From positions 62,001 through 126,000 of the forward strand of contig VGRF01000008.1 in the NCBI GenBank assembly GCA_016875395.1: a DNA stretch of 64,000 nt. The letters are read 5' to 3'. The position numbers were made by a program, and so were the translations under genes. Position 1 is the first letter of the stretch. Each line of letters starts with the position of its first letter. Source of the DNA: Deltaproteobacteria bacterium (lineage in GTDB: Bacteria > Myxococcota_A > UBA9160 > UBA6930). Under the pieces are notes generated by a model. The model was not told the DNA's origin. It worked only from the letters and a program-made list of their open reading frames with translations, and did no database searches. Of this stretch, positions 8,033-16,856 are shown piece by piece.

Positions 8033-9568
8033 ATGCCGCGCTATGCGTACGAGTGGCTTTCGGGACAGGACCTGACGTTCCTGCTCGCCGAGAACGAGAA
8101 CGCCCCGATGAACGTCGCCGCCGTCGGCGTCTTCGAGGCAGGGCCAATGCGGCGCGACGATGGCGGCCTCCACATGGAGCGCTTTCTCGAGTCGATGCAG
8201 GCAATCCTGCACCGCATTCCACGCTACCGGCAGCGCCTCGTGTTCAGCCCGCTCGAAAACCGGCCCGTGTGGGTCGACGACCGCCACTTCGAGCTGCGCT
8301 TTCACGCGCGCCACGCGGCGCTACCGAAGCCCGGCTCGCTCGCGCAGCTGAAGGATTTCGCCGCGTGGGTGCTGTCCCGGCAGCTCGATCGCGCGCGGCC
8401 GCTGTGGGAGGCGTGGCTCGTCGAGGGTGTCGAGGGCGGCGCTCAGTTCGCGCTGATCACGAAGGTGCATCACTGCATGATCGACGGCGCGGCTGGCTCG
8501 GATCTCATCCAAATCATGCTGTCGCCGTCGCCCCGTCCCGACGTCGATGCGCCGGCGCCGTACACACCGCGCCCCACACCCGGCCCGTTCGAGCTCGCGG
8601 TCGAAGAGGTGATGCGCGGCGGCGCGCGCATCGCGACCGCCGCGCGAGTACTCGTCGGCACCGCGCGCGATCCCAAAGGAGCGCGCGAACGAACGCAGGT
8701 GCGTGCGGCGTCGCTCGCGAAGCTCGCGAGCTACGCGCTGCGGCCGGCGTCGGCGACGCCGCTCAACGGCCCGGTCGGACCCCATCGCCAGCTCGACTGG
8801 CTGACGATGCCGCTCGATGACTTGCTCGAGCTGCGCAAGGTGCTCGGGTGCAGCCTCAACGACGTCGTGCTCGCGACGGTGGCGGGCGCGGTGCGGCGAT
8901 ATCTCATGCATCGCCGCGCGGATCCCGCGCTGCTCGACTTCCGCGTGAGCGCGCCGGTGAACATGCGCAAGCCGAGCGAGCGCGGTCGGCTCGGCAATCG
9001 CGTCTCGTCGTGGATCGTGCCGCTCCCGATCGCGGAGAAGGATCCCCTGAAGCGCCTCGGCCAGATTCGCGACGAGACCTCGCGCCTCAAGCGCTCCGAC
9101 GCAGCGGCCGGACTCGACAGCTTGTTCTCTCTGGCCGACTGGCTGCCGCCGCGCGTTCTCGCAAGTGCGGTGGGGCTCGCAGAAGGCCCGGCGAACCTGA
9201 TCGTGACGAACGTGCCGGGGCCAAACTTCCCGCTGTATCTGTGCGGCGCGAAGCTGCTCGGGATGTATCCCCTCGTTCCCTTGCTACCGCGTACGGGCCT
9301 CGGCATCGCGCTCTTCAGCTACGACGGCCGGCTCTGCTGGGGCTTCGCCGTCGACCGCGACCTGGTGCCCGACGTCGCCGCGTTCGTTCGTTCGGTGCGC
9401 GATGCCTTCGAGGAGCTGCGAACGGCCGCGGTGTCGCACGTGTTCCGTAAGCCCGTCGTGGGCGCGGCGCCTCGCGCCGAAGCGCCGGCGCCGCACGCGG
9501 GCGATGCGGTCGTGCCGCTTCGCGCTTCGCGTTCCCGGACGAGCGACGAGGACATCGCGCAACGCTGA
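8033..9568 (+). CDS. Wax ester synthase/diacylglycerol acyltransferase (WS/DGAT)
   Basis: 511 residues. The catalytic HHxxxDG motif is present as HHCMIDG (residues 146-152). The family opening MNVAAVGVFE and the later NVPGPNFPLYLCGAKL and PLVPLLPRTGLGIALFSY stretches are all in place. Enzymes of this family transfer acyl groups from acyl-CoA to long-chain alcohols or diacylglycerol and make storage wax esters or triacylglycerol at the membrane. The start follows GGGAGGGG. The C-terminal 40 residues are low-complexity and extend past the family end. It stands alone in a 158-base-flanked position. Confidence 0.92.
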   Translation: MPRYAYEWLSGQDLTFLLAENENAPMNVAAVGVFEAGPMRRDDGGLHMERFLESMQAILHRIPRYRQRLVFSPLENRPVWVDDRHFELRFHARHAALPKPGSLAQLKDFAAWVLSRQLDRARPLWEAWLVEGVEGGAQFALITKVHHCMIDGAAGSDLIQIMLSPSPRPDVDAPAPYTPRPTPGPFELAVEEVMRGGARIATAARVLVGTARDPKGARERTQVRAASLAKLASYALRPASATPLNGPVGPHRQLDWLTMPLDDLLELRKVLGCSLNDVVLATVAGAVRRYLMHRRADPALLDFRVSAPVNMRKPSERGRLGNRVSSWIVPLPIAEKDPLKRLGQIRDETSRLKRSDAAAGLDSLFSLADWLPPRVLASAVGLAEGPANLIVTNVPGPNFPLYLCGAKLLGMYPLVPLLPRTGLGIALFSYDGRLCWGFAVDRDLVPDVAAFVRSVRDAFEELRTAAVSHVFRKPVVGAAPRAEAPAPHAGDAVVPLRASRSRTSDEDIAQR

Positions 9569-9573
9569 GCGCG

Positions 9574-9785
9574 TCAGGCGGCGTCCTGGCTCGGCGGAGT
9601 CGCGCGACGCGCTCCGCGAGCGAAGTCGAACACGGGGCGAGGGGCAGGCGCGCAGCGCGCTGCAGTCAGGGCCTCGCTCGCGGAGATCGCGTCTCGCGCG
9701 GCGTCGCTGAGGGGTTCGCTCGTACTGAACGAGAGCTGACAGAGGCCGAAGTCCACGACGAAGTCACGCAGCCCTGCCTCTGTAT
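9574..9785 (-). other. Possible C-terminal gene fragment
   Basis: On the minus strand this stretch reads LRDFVVDFGLCQLSFSTSE and continues to VFDFARGARRATPPSQDAA with a stop at 9574. Third codon positions are strongly G/C, as in the real genes around it. Upstream on the same strand the frame loses coding character where the nuclease fragment begins, so it looks like the tail of a deleted gene. No family recognised; this could be chance. Confidence 0.25.
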
Positions 9786-9806
9786 CGATTTCCCGGCAGC
9801 CGGCGC

Positions 9807-10115
9807 GTGATCGACCTGCTTTGCGAGGAGCGAAAGGGTCGTGGGCTCGTCGGCATCGAGTTGAAGCACGGCCCCGCAGATCGGGGCTTGCCGGCGCAGA
9901 TGATCGACTACATGACCGAGCTGGAACGGCTCGCGAAACGGGAACGCCGACCAACGTTTCGAGGCATCGTCATCACCGGACAACCCGACATTCGCCTGAA
10001 GCGCCTACTCGAGACCGCTGCCGCTCCTCGCGGCTGGAGAGTCGATTGGCACGTCTACCAGGCGTCGATCGCGTTGCGCGGTTTGGGCGAAGACGCCGTC
10101 GCGGTGCTCCGCTGA
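9807..10115 (+). pseudogene. NucS/PD-(D/E)XK nuclease-like C-terminal fragment
   Basis: 102 codons from a GTG. IDLLCEERKGRGLVGIELK contains the D...ExK arrangement of PD-(D/E)XK nucleases of the NucS/DUF91 type, followed by a helix (QMIDYMTELERLA) as in that family. In-frame codons just upstream read LYRFPGSRR, which fits the family, but before them the frame shifts: another frame reads RELTEAEVHDEVTQ. The N-terminal half is missing or frame-shifted, so I treat it as a remnant; a short standalone nuclease domain is the alternative. Confidence 0.5.
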
Positions 10116-10158
10116 CCTCGACCCTGCATGACGTCGGCACGTAACCCGTTGAATCCAC

Positions 10159-10232
10159 TGGAGGCGCCGCCCGGATTCGAACCGGGGATCGGGGTTTTGC
10201 AGACCCATGCCTTACCACTTGGCTACGGCGCC
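10159..10232 (-). tRNA. tRNA-Cys (anticodon GCA)
   Basis: The reverse complement folds as a complete cloverleaf: a 7-bp acceptor stem GGCGCCG/CGGCGCC, D-arm GCC...GGC, anticodon loop CTGCAAA with GCA at positions 34-36, and T-arm CCCGG-TTCGAAT-CCGGG. The discriminator is T and CCA is encoded (10159-10161). The first anticodon-stem pair is a T-C mismatch; the other four pairs are sound. Confidence 0.93.
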
Positions 10233-10484
10233 GTTCCGTGAGCGGCGCTTGCGCGGCCGACCAGCGGGCGGCGGAAGATGGCGGAGGGGCGCGCGCGCGT
10301 CGACGCGAATCTCGCTGCGTGAGGGCGGCCCGCGCGTACACGAAACCCGCGGCGGGCGCGTCGACTGCTCGCGCGCTCCACCGCGGGCCCTCGCGCTCCA
10401 TGACTCGACCCGGTTTCGCGCGCTGGCGCTTCGCGGCGCGAAGCGGAAGCAGCGCCTTTGGGAGTCAGAGCGAGAGGCGAATTC

Positions 10485-10637
10485 TTAGTCGTTTACTTCG
10501 TGGTCGTGAATCTGGTTGTGGTGCGGGTGCACGTAGCGGCTCCCGATCCACAGCGTGGCGAGGCCCCCGAGCGCAACGAGCACGATCGGCCCGAGCACGA
10601 AGACCATGGCGATCACGGCGACGGCTGCAGCGTCCAT
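10485..10637 (-). CDS. Small single-helix membrane protein
   Basis: 50 residues: a short polar start, one long hydrophobic helix (AVIAMVFVLGPIVLVALGGL) and a charged, histidine-rich tail ending HPHHNQIHDHEVND. The start at 10637 is preceded by a GGGAG. Its composition is plainly protein-like although the gene is short. No family recognised; it could be a regulatory or assembly microprotein. The flanking stretches 10238-10484 and 10638-10993 show no other convincing gene. Confidence 0.55.
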   Translation of the reverse strand: MDAAAVAVIAMVFVLGPIVLVALGGLATLWIGSRYVHPHHNQIHDHEVND

Positions 10638-10993
10638 GGGCGGACTCCCGAGAGGCCGCCGGCGCAGTCGGTGCAACGCGCACCGGTGCGAGCCGGCGGC
10701 ACGCCGCGCACGCTCGAGGCGGCGCGGCGGGTTCGGGCGCGGTCTACGCGCCCGGCTAGTGGCCCGGCGGAGTCTCCTCCATCACGTCTCCTCCCGATTG
10801 AGGCCGGTCGGTCGCGATTGCGGGGCGGGCAGCAGCGCGATTCCAGCATCGAAGCGAGCGGTCGATCGGCGGCTGAATCCACCTTACTCATCGATCGCGG
10901 AACGGGAAGTGTTTTTTGGGGGCGGCCCGACGATTCGTGCCAGGCGCCGATCGTCGGTCGCGCAAGCCTCGGCGCCCTCCTAGCGTGCCGACG
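10638..10993. other. Gene-poor spacer upstream of crcB
   Basis: 356 bases with no credible reading frame. A short T run followed by a G run (about 10911-10922) is the only low-complexity feature. The crcB promoter and that of the small membrane protein must lie here. I looked for a fluoride riboswitch and saw none. Confidence 0.4.
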
Positions 10994-11359
10994 ATGCAGT
11001 GGGCGCTCGTGTTCGGCTTCGGCGGCCTCGGGGCGGTGATGCGCGTCGCAATCGGCGCGGCGATCGGTGCTCGCGCGTTTCCGTGGGCAACTCTGCTCGT
11101 GAACTTCGCGGGCTGCCTAGCGATCGGCGTGCTGCACGAGTGGCTCGCGGCGCGCGCCGCCGCGCCTCCGCTGTGGCGGCCCGCACTGATCGGTGGCCTG
11201 CTCGGCGGCTTCACCACGTTCTCCGCGTTCGGTCTCGAGACGTGGCAGCTGCTTCAGTCCGGCCGGCCCGCCGCCGCTGTCTTGTACGTGCTCGCGAGCA
11301 GCGTGCTCGGCGTCGCGGCAGTCGCAGCGGGCATCGCGATCACCCGCCACGCGACGTAA
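10994..11359 (+). CDS. crcB: Fluoride ion channel CrcB/Fluc
   Basis: 121 residues with four membrane helices. GGLGAVMR (residues 10-17), the LLVNFAGCLAIG helix and GGLLGGFTTFSAFG (67-80) are the signature segments of Fluc channels, whose dimers export fluoride across the inner membrane. I chose the ATG at 10994 because the first residues then match the family length. A single gene implies a homodimeric channel. Confidence 0.9.
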   Translation: MQWALVFGFGGLGAVMRVAIGAAIGARAFPWATLLVNFAGCLAIGVLHEWLAARAAAPPLWRPALIGGLLGGFTTFSAFGLETWQLLQSGRPAAAVLYVLASSVLGVAAVAAGIAITRHAT

Positions 11360-11379
11360 GCGCGCTCACTTCTCAGGAG

Positions 11380-12442
11380 ATGCCCGTGACGATCTCGTTC
11401 GACCCGCTGCGCGACATCGCGAGCGCCGACGCTGATTCGCGCGCGCATCAACCCGTTCCTGTTCCGCAAGAACCCGAGCCTGATCGCGACCGACGGGCCG
11501 AAGCACGATGCGCTGCGCGCGATCGTGAACCGCGGCTTCTCGCCGCGCCGCATCACGCTGTGGGAGGCGCGTGCGAAAGAGGTCGTGGCGGAGTGCGTCG
11601 CGAAGCTCGATCGCGGCGAGCGCTTCGACCTCGTGGAGGATCTCTCGGTGCCGCTGCCGGTCACCGTGATCGCCGAGATGTTGGGGGTCGAGCCCGAGCG
11701 CCAGCGCGACTTCAAGCGCTGGTCGGACGCGATCATCTCGGGCGCAACCGGCGCACATCGCGCCAACCCCTTCAGGCCCGAGCTGATGCAGGCCTTCTAC
11801 GACCTGCTCACGTACCTCTCGGACATCGCGCGCGCGCGGCAACGTGCGCCGCAGAACGACCTGATCAGCGCGATCGTCTCGCGCGGCGAAGGCGACGCGC
11901 TGAGTCCGCAGGACGCGATGATGTTCGTGGTACTGCTGCTCGTCGCGGGCAACGAGACGACGACGAACCTGATCGGCAACGCGGTGAGCGCGCTGCTCGA
12001 TCACCCGGATCAGCTCGCGCAGCTCGCCGCGAATCCGGCGCTGATTCCCGACGCGATCGAAGAAGCGGTGCGCTTCGACACGCCCGTGCAGGCGGTGTTT
12101 CGCACCGCGACGGCCGACACCGAGATCGCGGGCACGCGCATCGCGAGAGGCGAGGTCGTCGCCGTGCTGCTCGGCTCCGCGAATCGCGACGAGCGGCGCT
12201 TCCCCGGCGGCGAGCGCTTCGACATCGCGCGCAGACCGCAGGGCCACCTCGCGTTCGGCTTCGGCAAGCACTTCTGCCTCGGCGCCTCGCTCGCGCGGCT
12301 CGAAGCGCGCATCGCGCTCGAAGCGCTCGTGCCGCGCCTCGTCGCGCTGCGCAAGCGCGAGGCGCGGCCGCCGATCATCGAGTCGTTCATCGTGCGCGGG
12401 CCGCAGCGGCTCGAGCTCGAGAGGGCGCCGCGCGCCGCGTGA
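11380..12442 (+). pseudogene. Cytochrome P450 with N-terminal deletion and frameshift
   Basis: The ATG at 11380 (after CAGGAG) begins MPVTISFDPLRDIASADA, a typical bacterial P450 N-terminus. The rest of the protein lies in the +1 frame, read from about 11432 as LIRARINPFLFRKNPSLIA and continuing to 12442. The catalytic half is intact: AGNETTT in the I helix, EEAVRF (ExxR) in the K helix, and FGFGKHFCLG carrying the heme thiolate cysteine. Compared with a usual length near 400, about 70 residues (the A-B helix and first sheet) are missing at the junction. A protein could start at 11525 but would lack the substrate-access region, so it is probably inactive. Confidence 0.7.
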
Positions 12443-12490
12443 AGCGCGACCTCGTCTCGGAGTAGCCTGCGCGCTCGCAAGGAGTCGCGC

Positions 12491-13702
12491 ATGCCTGCAC
12501 CGCTTTCCGGAATCCGCGTCGTCGAGCTCGCGAGCTTCGTGGCCGCACCGGCGGCCGGGGCGCTGATGGCCGACCTCGGCGCCGAAGTCGTCAAGGTCGA
12601 AGTGCCGTGGGGCGAGATCTACCGCCACAGCATTCCGAAGCACGCGGGCTTCGACAGCGACTTCCCCCTCGCGCCGCACTTCCAGATGGACAACCGCGGC
12701 AAGCGCTCCGTCGCGCTCGACCTCGCGCTACCGGAGGCGGTCGCCGCGCTGCAGAAGCTCGTCGCGCGCACCGACGTGTTCCTCACGAACATGCTGCCCG
12801 AGCGACTCGCGCGGCTCGGCCTCGACCCCGAGTTGTTACGGAAGCAGCGCCCGGAGCTGATCGTCGCGCGCCTCTCCGGCTACGGACCGAAAGGCCCCGA
12901 AGCGAACTCGCCCGCCTTCGACTACTCGACTTATTGGGCGCGCACCGGCTTCATGGACATGCTGCACGAGCCCGATGCGCCGCCCGCCTTCCAGCGCCCC
13001 GGCATGGGCGATCACTCCGCCTCTCTCGCCCTCGTCGTCGGCGTGCTCTCCGCGCTGCGCCAGCGCGAAGCCGGCGCGCCGGGCCAGATCATCGACGTCG
13101 CGCTCCAGCACATCGGCTTCTACATCGTCGGCAACGACGCCGCGATGACGCTCGCCACCGGCCAAACGCCGCCGCGCCACGATCGACGCGCGGCGCGCAA
13201 TCCGCTCTGGAACCACTACGAGACGCAGGACGAGCGCTGGCTGTTCCTCGTGATGGTCGAGTCCGACCGCTACTGGCCCGCCTTCGCGCGCGCGCTGGAG
13301 ATCGACGAGAACGATCCGCGCTTCAGCAACGCCGTCGCGCGCTTCCGTAACAACACCGCGCTGATCCAGCTGCTCGACGCGCGCTTCGCGGCGAGGCCGC
13401 TCGAAGCCTGGAAGGCGCACCTCGCGAAGCACCGCCTGATCTGGGCGCCCGTGCTCACGCTCGCCGAAGCCGTCAACGAAGAGCAAGCCATCGCCGCCGG
13501 CAGCTTCCCCACCGTGAAGCACCCGGTCGCCGGCGACTTCCGCACGATCGCCCCGCCCCTCCAGATGAGCGGCCACGCGCTCCACGGCACGACGCCCGCG
13601 CCCGCCCTCTCCGCCGACACCGAAGCCGTGCTGCGCGAGTCCGGAGTCAGCGCGGAAGAAATCGCCCTGCTCGTCGCCGCCGCCGAATCCGCGACGAGCT
13701 GA
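12491..13702 (+). CDS. CaiB/BaiF family (family III) CoA-transferase
   Basis: 403 residues. The opening SGIRVVELASFVAAPAAG and LGAEVVKVEVPWGE, and LSGYGPKGPEA later, define family III CoA-transferases, which move CoA between carboxylic acids through an aspartyl-CoA thioester. The catalytic Asp falls in the HSASLALVVGVLSAL neighbourhood, in MGDHSAS. The start follows AAGGAG. It stands near acyl-CoA enzymes and the broken P450, suggesting a degradative role; the acid is unknown. Confidence 0.9.
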   Translation: MPAPLSGIRVVELASFVAAPAAGALMADLGAEVVKVEVPWGEIYRHSIPKHAGFDSDFPLAPHFQMDNRGKRSVALDLALPEAVAALQKLVARTDVFLTNMLPERLARLGLDPELLRKQRPELIVARLSGYGPKGPEANSPAFDYSTYWARTGFMDMLHEPDAPPAFQRPGMGDHSASLALVVGVLSALRQREAGAPGQIIDVALQHIGFYIVGNDAAMTLATGQTPPRHDRRAARNPLWNHYETQDERWLFLVMVESDRYWPAFARALEIDENDPRFSNAVARFRNNTALIQLLDARFAARPLEAWKAHLAKHRLIWAPVLTLAEAVNEEQAIAAGSFPTVKHPVAGDFRTIAPPLQMSGHALHGTTPAPALSADTEAVLRESGVSAEEIALLVAAAESATS

Positions 13703-13705
13703 GCC

Positions 13706-14188
13706 TCAGCCGAGCTCGGGCACCGAAACGCGCCGCCCCCCAGTAACAACCGAATGGCCCGCGCCGTCGGGCTCGATCGCCGCAAGCAGCTCCGCCTGCG
13801 CCCCCGGCATGAAGCGCGCGAGCAGCCCCTCCGGCACGAGGGCGCGCTTCACGCGACACAGCAGCGCCCCATCCCGCGGCGACACGTGCAAGCTCGCAAC
13901 CTCGAGCACGTCGCGCGTGCCATCCGACAGCGCGACCTCGCCACGCGCGAGATCGACCTCCCGCACGAAGAACCCCGCCTCCTCCACGACGATCTCGCCC
14001 CGGAAGTGCCTGAGCGTCACCACGAACTTCCGCTCGCTCGCCAGAAACACGACGCTGCGATCGAAGTGCTCCCGAATCCCCCGATGCAAAATCGCCTGCC
14101 CCTCATGCGACCACCGCCCATCGTGATGCAACACCAACCCAAACGGCGCGAGCGGCGTCGGTCCAGCTCTCAGAGGCGCGTCATTCAT
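13706..14188 (-). CDS. DUF1285-like protein
   Basis: 160 residues from the ATG at 14188. DGRWSHEGQAILHRGI followed by a region of alternating strands (FVVTLRHFRGEIVVEEAGFFV) resembles the DUF1285 pattern of DG-W-HEG and later V-x-DAPF-like sequence. Function is unknown in the family. The open frame extends further upstream to 14353 but that part is arginine- and alanine-rich and has no family match. It is convergent with the CoA-transferase, three bases apart. Confidence 0.5.
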   Translation of the reverse strand: MNDAPLRAGPTPLAPFGLVLHHDGRWSHEGQAILHRGIREHFDRSVVFLASERKFVVTLRHFRGEIVVEEAGFFVREVDLARGEVALSDGTRDVLEVASLHVSPRDGALLCRVKRALVPEGLLARFMPGAQAELLAAIEPDGAGHSVVTGGRRVSVPELG

Positions 14189-14392
14189 CTCAGCAGCGTG
14201 CCAGAAAACGCGCGTCGCTGACTCCGTGACAACTCCAGCCGCCGCAAACCCCAACGCACCGTCGAAGCGCGAAGCGCGCGGGAGGCGCGGCTCAAAGCCG
14301 CGCCGATCCGCGCACGCGTCCAAGAAAACCTGACGCAGAGCCGTACTCAGCACGAGCAGCCGGCGCGGGCCGCAGCGGGGGTCGCGGAGCGC

Positions 14393-14552
14393 GAGCGCAG
14401 CTCACGAAGCCGGACCGAGCCCGGCGTGCGGATTCGGCCGGCTGGCAAGGCGCGCGAGCGAAGCCGTAGCAGGGCTACGGCGAGCGAAGCGCAACGCCGC
14501 CAGCCGGACGAAGACGCGCGCTGGGCGACGGGAGGGTTCGTGAGCTGCGCTC
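14393..14552 (+). repeat. 160-bp palindromic element, copy 1
   Basis: A 16-bp perfect inverted repeat, GAGCGCAGCTCACGAA and its complement, closes the element (14393-14408 and 14537-14552). Inside are nested complementary arms (CCGGCTGGC with GCCAGCCGG) and a central hairpin, GCCGTAGC-AGG-GCTACGGC. The core of about 120 bases is roughly 90% identical to the element at 24285-24451 in the opposite orientation. It sits in a 561-base gene-free stretch between the DUF1285-like gene and the nuo cluster; I see nothing else in that stretch (14189-14392 and 14553-14749). Confidence 0.8.
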
Positions 14553-14749
14553 CGGCCCAGGCGCGAGGCGCGCTCACGCCCCGGTGCATCGCGAGACGGC
14601 ACGATCAGCGCAGGGCTTCGCCTGACGCGCCCGCGCGGCCGAGCGGAGGCGAGCCCCCGCGGAGGCCCGCGCCGGCTGCGCAGCCACGAACGAGCGGGCC
14701 ACGCAAAGCAAGAGCGGCGAGTCTTCGACGCCGCGAAGCCCGAAGAACC

Positions 14750-15001
14750 TCAGTGCCCCGCCTTGTCCGGCAACGCCTCCGGCGTCGCACTTCCATCCCG
14801 CGCAATCCGCCACACCCCGAGCAGGTCGTACCGATGCCACAGCACGACCCGATCAAACCCCTTCCGCTCCGGATCCCGATACAACCACTTCTCGTTCCAC
14901 TTCACGCCGAGCTCCTCGGTCGTGCGCGGATCATTCACACTGCCGAACTGGTCCGTCGGCGCACCGAGCCGCTTCGAAACCTCACCGCGACCGACGATCA
15001 T
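14750..15001 (-). CDS. Small protein coupled to nuoD
   Basis: 83 residues; the ATG at 15001 overlaps the nuoD stop as ATGA. The sequence is soluble, with two tryptophan-containing stretches (VKWNEKWLYRD and WHRYDLLGVWRI). I do not recognise a family. Coupling to nuoD suggests an accessory or assembly role in complex I, but this is only context. Confidence 0.6.
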   Translation of the reverse strand: MIVGRGEVSKRLGAPTDQFGSVNDPRTTEELGVKWNEKWLYRDPERKGFDRVVLWHRYDLLGVWRIARDGSATPEALPDKAGH

Positions 15002-16236
15002 CGATCGCACTCCCCGCCGATCATGTTGATGAAGTCGAACGTCGGGATCAGGTCCGCGAGCATCGCCCCGCGCACCATGAGCGGCAGCGGCGCGAGATTG
15101 ATGAAGCTCGGCGGCCGGCAGCGCACCTTCACCGGCTGCGCGCTGCCGTCGCTCACGAGATAGAACCCGAGCTCGCCGTTCGCGCTCTCGATCGCGAAGT
15201 ACGCCTCGCCCTTCGGCACGCGCGGCCCCTCGGTCACGCTCTTGAACTGCTGGATCAGCTCTTCCATCGCGTTGAACACGCGGCCCTTCGCGGGCCAGCG
15301 CACGCGCGGATCGTCCACGTTCACCGGGCCGGGCCCTAATTGCTCGAGCTTCACGAGGCACTGGTCGACGATGCGGAGGCTCTGGTGCATCTCCTCGACG
15401 CACACGAGGTAGCGGTCGTAGTTGTCGCCGACCTCGCCCACCGGCACGTCGAAGTCGATCTGGTCGTACACCAGGTACGGCTCGTCCTTGCGCACGTCGA
15501 GCGGCACGCCGACCGAGCGCAGGATCGGGCCGGTGACCGCGTACTTGATGCAGTCCTCCTTCGAGATGACGCCGGTGCCCTTCATGCGGTCGACGAAGAT
15601 GCGGTTCTGCGTGACGACGTCGTCGAAGTCCTTCAGCAGCTCGCGGATCTTCGCGATCTTCTCGCGCGCGGCGGCCGGGTAGCTCGGCGCCATGTCGTGC
15701 TTCACGCCGCCGATGCGGATGTAGTTCGACGTGACGCGCGCGCCGCACAGCATCTCCTGCAGATCCCACGTCAGCTCGCGCGCTTCGATGCCGTAGAGGA
15801 ACGGCGTCATCGCCTGCAGCTCGAGGCAAGCGGCGCCGGTGCGCGTCAGGTGATCGCCGAGCCGCGACAGCTCGCTCGCGAGCACGCGCAGCCACTGGCA
15901 GCGCTCGGGCGTCTCGATCTGCAGCAGCTTCTCCACCGCCATGCAGAAGCCGAGATTGCACAGGATCGCCGAGTTGTAGTTGAGGCGATCGGTGTACGGG
16001 ATCGCCTGATACCAGGAGCCGCTCTCGCATTCCTTCTCGAACCCGCGGTGCAGGTATCCCACCTGCACGTCGAGGTCGACGACCGTCTCGCCGTCGAGCT
16101 CGATCACGAACTTCACGGTGCCATGCGTCGCCGGATGCGACGGCCCCATGTTCAGGATCTGATGCTCGCTGTGCAGATCGCCCCGTTGGTCTTGATCCGC
16201 CGGGAGCTCCGCGCGCAGATGAAGGTCCGTCGACAT
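14998..16236 (-). CDS. nuoD: NADH-quinone oxidoreductase subunit D
   Basis: 412 residues. NMGPSHPATHGTVKFVIELD near the N-terminus, VGYLHRGFEK, DRLNYNSA, the MTPFLYGIEARE stretch and the C-terminal DLIPTFDFINMIGGECDR are diagnostic of the 49-kDa subunit that forms the quinone pocket with NuoB. It acts in the peripheral arm of complex I at the membrane. The ATG at 16236 is 5 bases after the nuoC stop. Order here is nuoI-nuoC-nuoD; nuoB is 11 kb away. Confidence 0.97.
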   Translation of the reverse strand: MSTDLHLRAELPADQDQRGDLHSEHQILNMGPSHPATHGTVKFVIELDGETVVDLDVQVGYLHRGFEKECESGSWYQAIPYTDRLNYNSAILCNLGFCMAVEKLLQIETPERCQWLRVLASELSRLGDHLTRTGAACLELQAMTPFLYGIEARELTWDLQEMLCGARVTSNYIRIGGVKHDMAPSYPAAAREKIAKIRELLKDFDDVVTQNRIFVDRMKGTGVISKEDCIKYAVTGPILRSVGVPLDVRKDEPYLVYDQIDFDVPVGEVGDNYDRYLVCVEEMHQSLRIVDQCLVKLEQLGPGPVNVDDPRVRWPAKGRVFNAMEELIQQFKSVTEGPRVPKGEAYFAIESANGELGFYLVSDGSAQPVKVRCRPPSFINLAPLPLMVRGAMLADLIPTFDFINMIGGECDR

Positions 16237-16241
16237 CGCGA

Positions 16242-16730
16242 TTAATTCCTCGGCCCGACGAGCGGCTGGCGCTTCTCTTTGGCGTAGTCCTTGCGCAGCG
16301 GGTGGCCCTCGAACTCTTCGTAGAGCAGGATGCGGCGCAGATCGGGGTGGCCCGCAAAGCGAATCCCGTAGAGGTCCCACACCTCGCGCTCCATCCAGTT
16401 CGCCGACGGCCACAGCTCGCACAGCGTCGCGATCTCCGGCGACTTCTCGCCGACGCGCGCCTTCACGCGCAGGCGCTTGTTCCGCGGCACGGAATAGAGG
16501 TGGTAGACCATCTCGAAACGCGGCTCTTCGCCGAGATAGTCGACCGCCGTGACGTCCGTGAGCATGTCGAACTGGCATTCGCCGTCGTCGCGCAGGAAGC
16601 GCATCACGTCGACGAGGCGAGCGGGATCCACGATCGCGGTCGCGTCACCGAGGTTCGCGTGCGTGTTCTTCAGCGCGCTGCCGTGCATCTCGATCAACCG
16701 CTTGAGCGCCGCAGAGCCGAAGTCTTCCAT
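16242..16730 (-). CDS. nuoC: NADH-quinone oxidoreductase subunit C
   Basis: 162 residues of the 30-kDa subunit. FDMLTDVTAVDYLGEEPRFE, the central WMEREVWDLYGIRFAGHPDL and the terminal GHPLRKDYAKE are the conserved family segments. NuoC pairs with NuoD in the peripheral arm of complex I. It is followed directly by nuoD; a repeat with a strong hairpin separates it from nuoI upstream. Confidence 0.96.
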   Translation of the reverse strand: MEDFGSAALKRLIEMHGSALKNTHANLGDATAIVDPARLVDVMRFLRDDGECQFDMLTDVTAVDYLGEEPRFEMVYHLYSVPRNKRLRVKARVGEKSPEIATLCELWPSANWMEREVWDLYGIRFAGHPDLRRILLYEEFEGHPLRKDYAKEKRQPLVGPRN

Positions 16731-16740
16731 CTTTACGACT

Positions 16741-16804
16741 CTCCGTTCGCCTTCGGCTCACTGCGCGCCGGCTGCACCGCTTCGCGGTGCTGGCCGGCTT
16801 GCGC
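16741..16804 (+). repeat. Short dispersed repeat with hairpin, copy 2
   Basis: It starts CTCCGTTCGCC, contains CTCACTGCGCG, then a long hairpin (stem arms 16767-16780 and 16784-16798 around TTC) and ends CTTGCGC. It lies in the 126-base gap between nuoI and nuoC, so it is probably transcribed within the operon. Confidence 0.6.
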
Positions 16805-16856
16805 TTCTCGAGCTGCGGTCGGTCGTGACTCGGCGGCGGCTCTCGAGCACGTGCAT

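Noticed and set aside
9973-10401. A 142-residue protein over the tRNA region
   Set aside because: It crosses the tRNA-Cys gene and has no protein-like pattern.
10900-10993. Fluoride riboswitch upstream of crcB
   Set aside because: No match to the conserved crcB motif or its pseudoknot in the leader.
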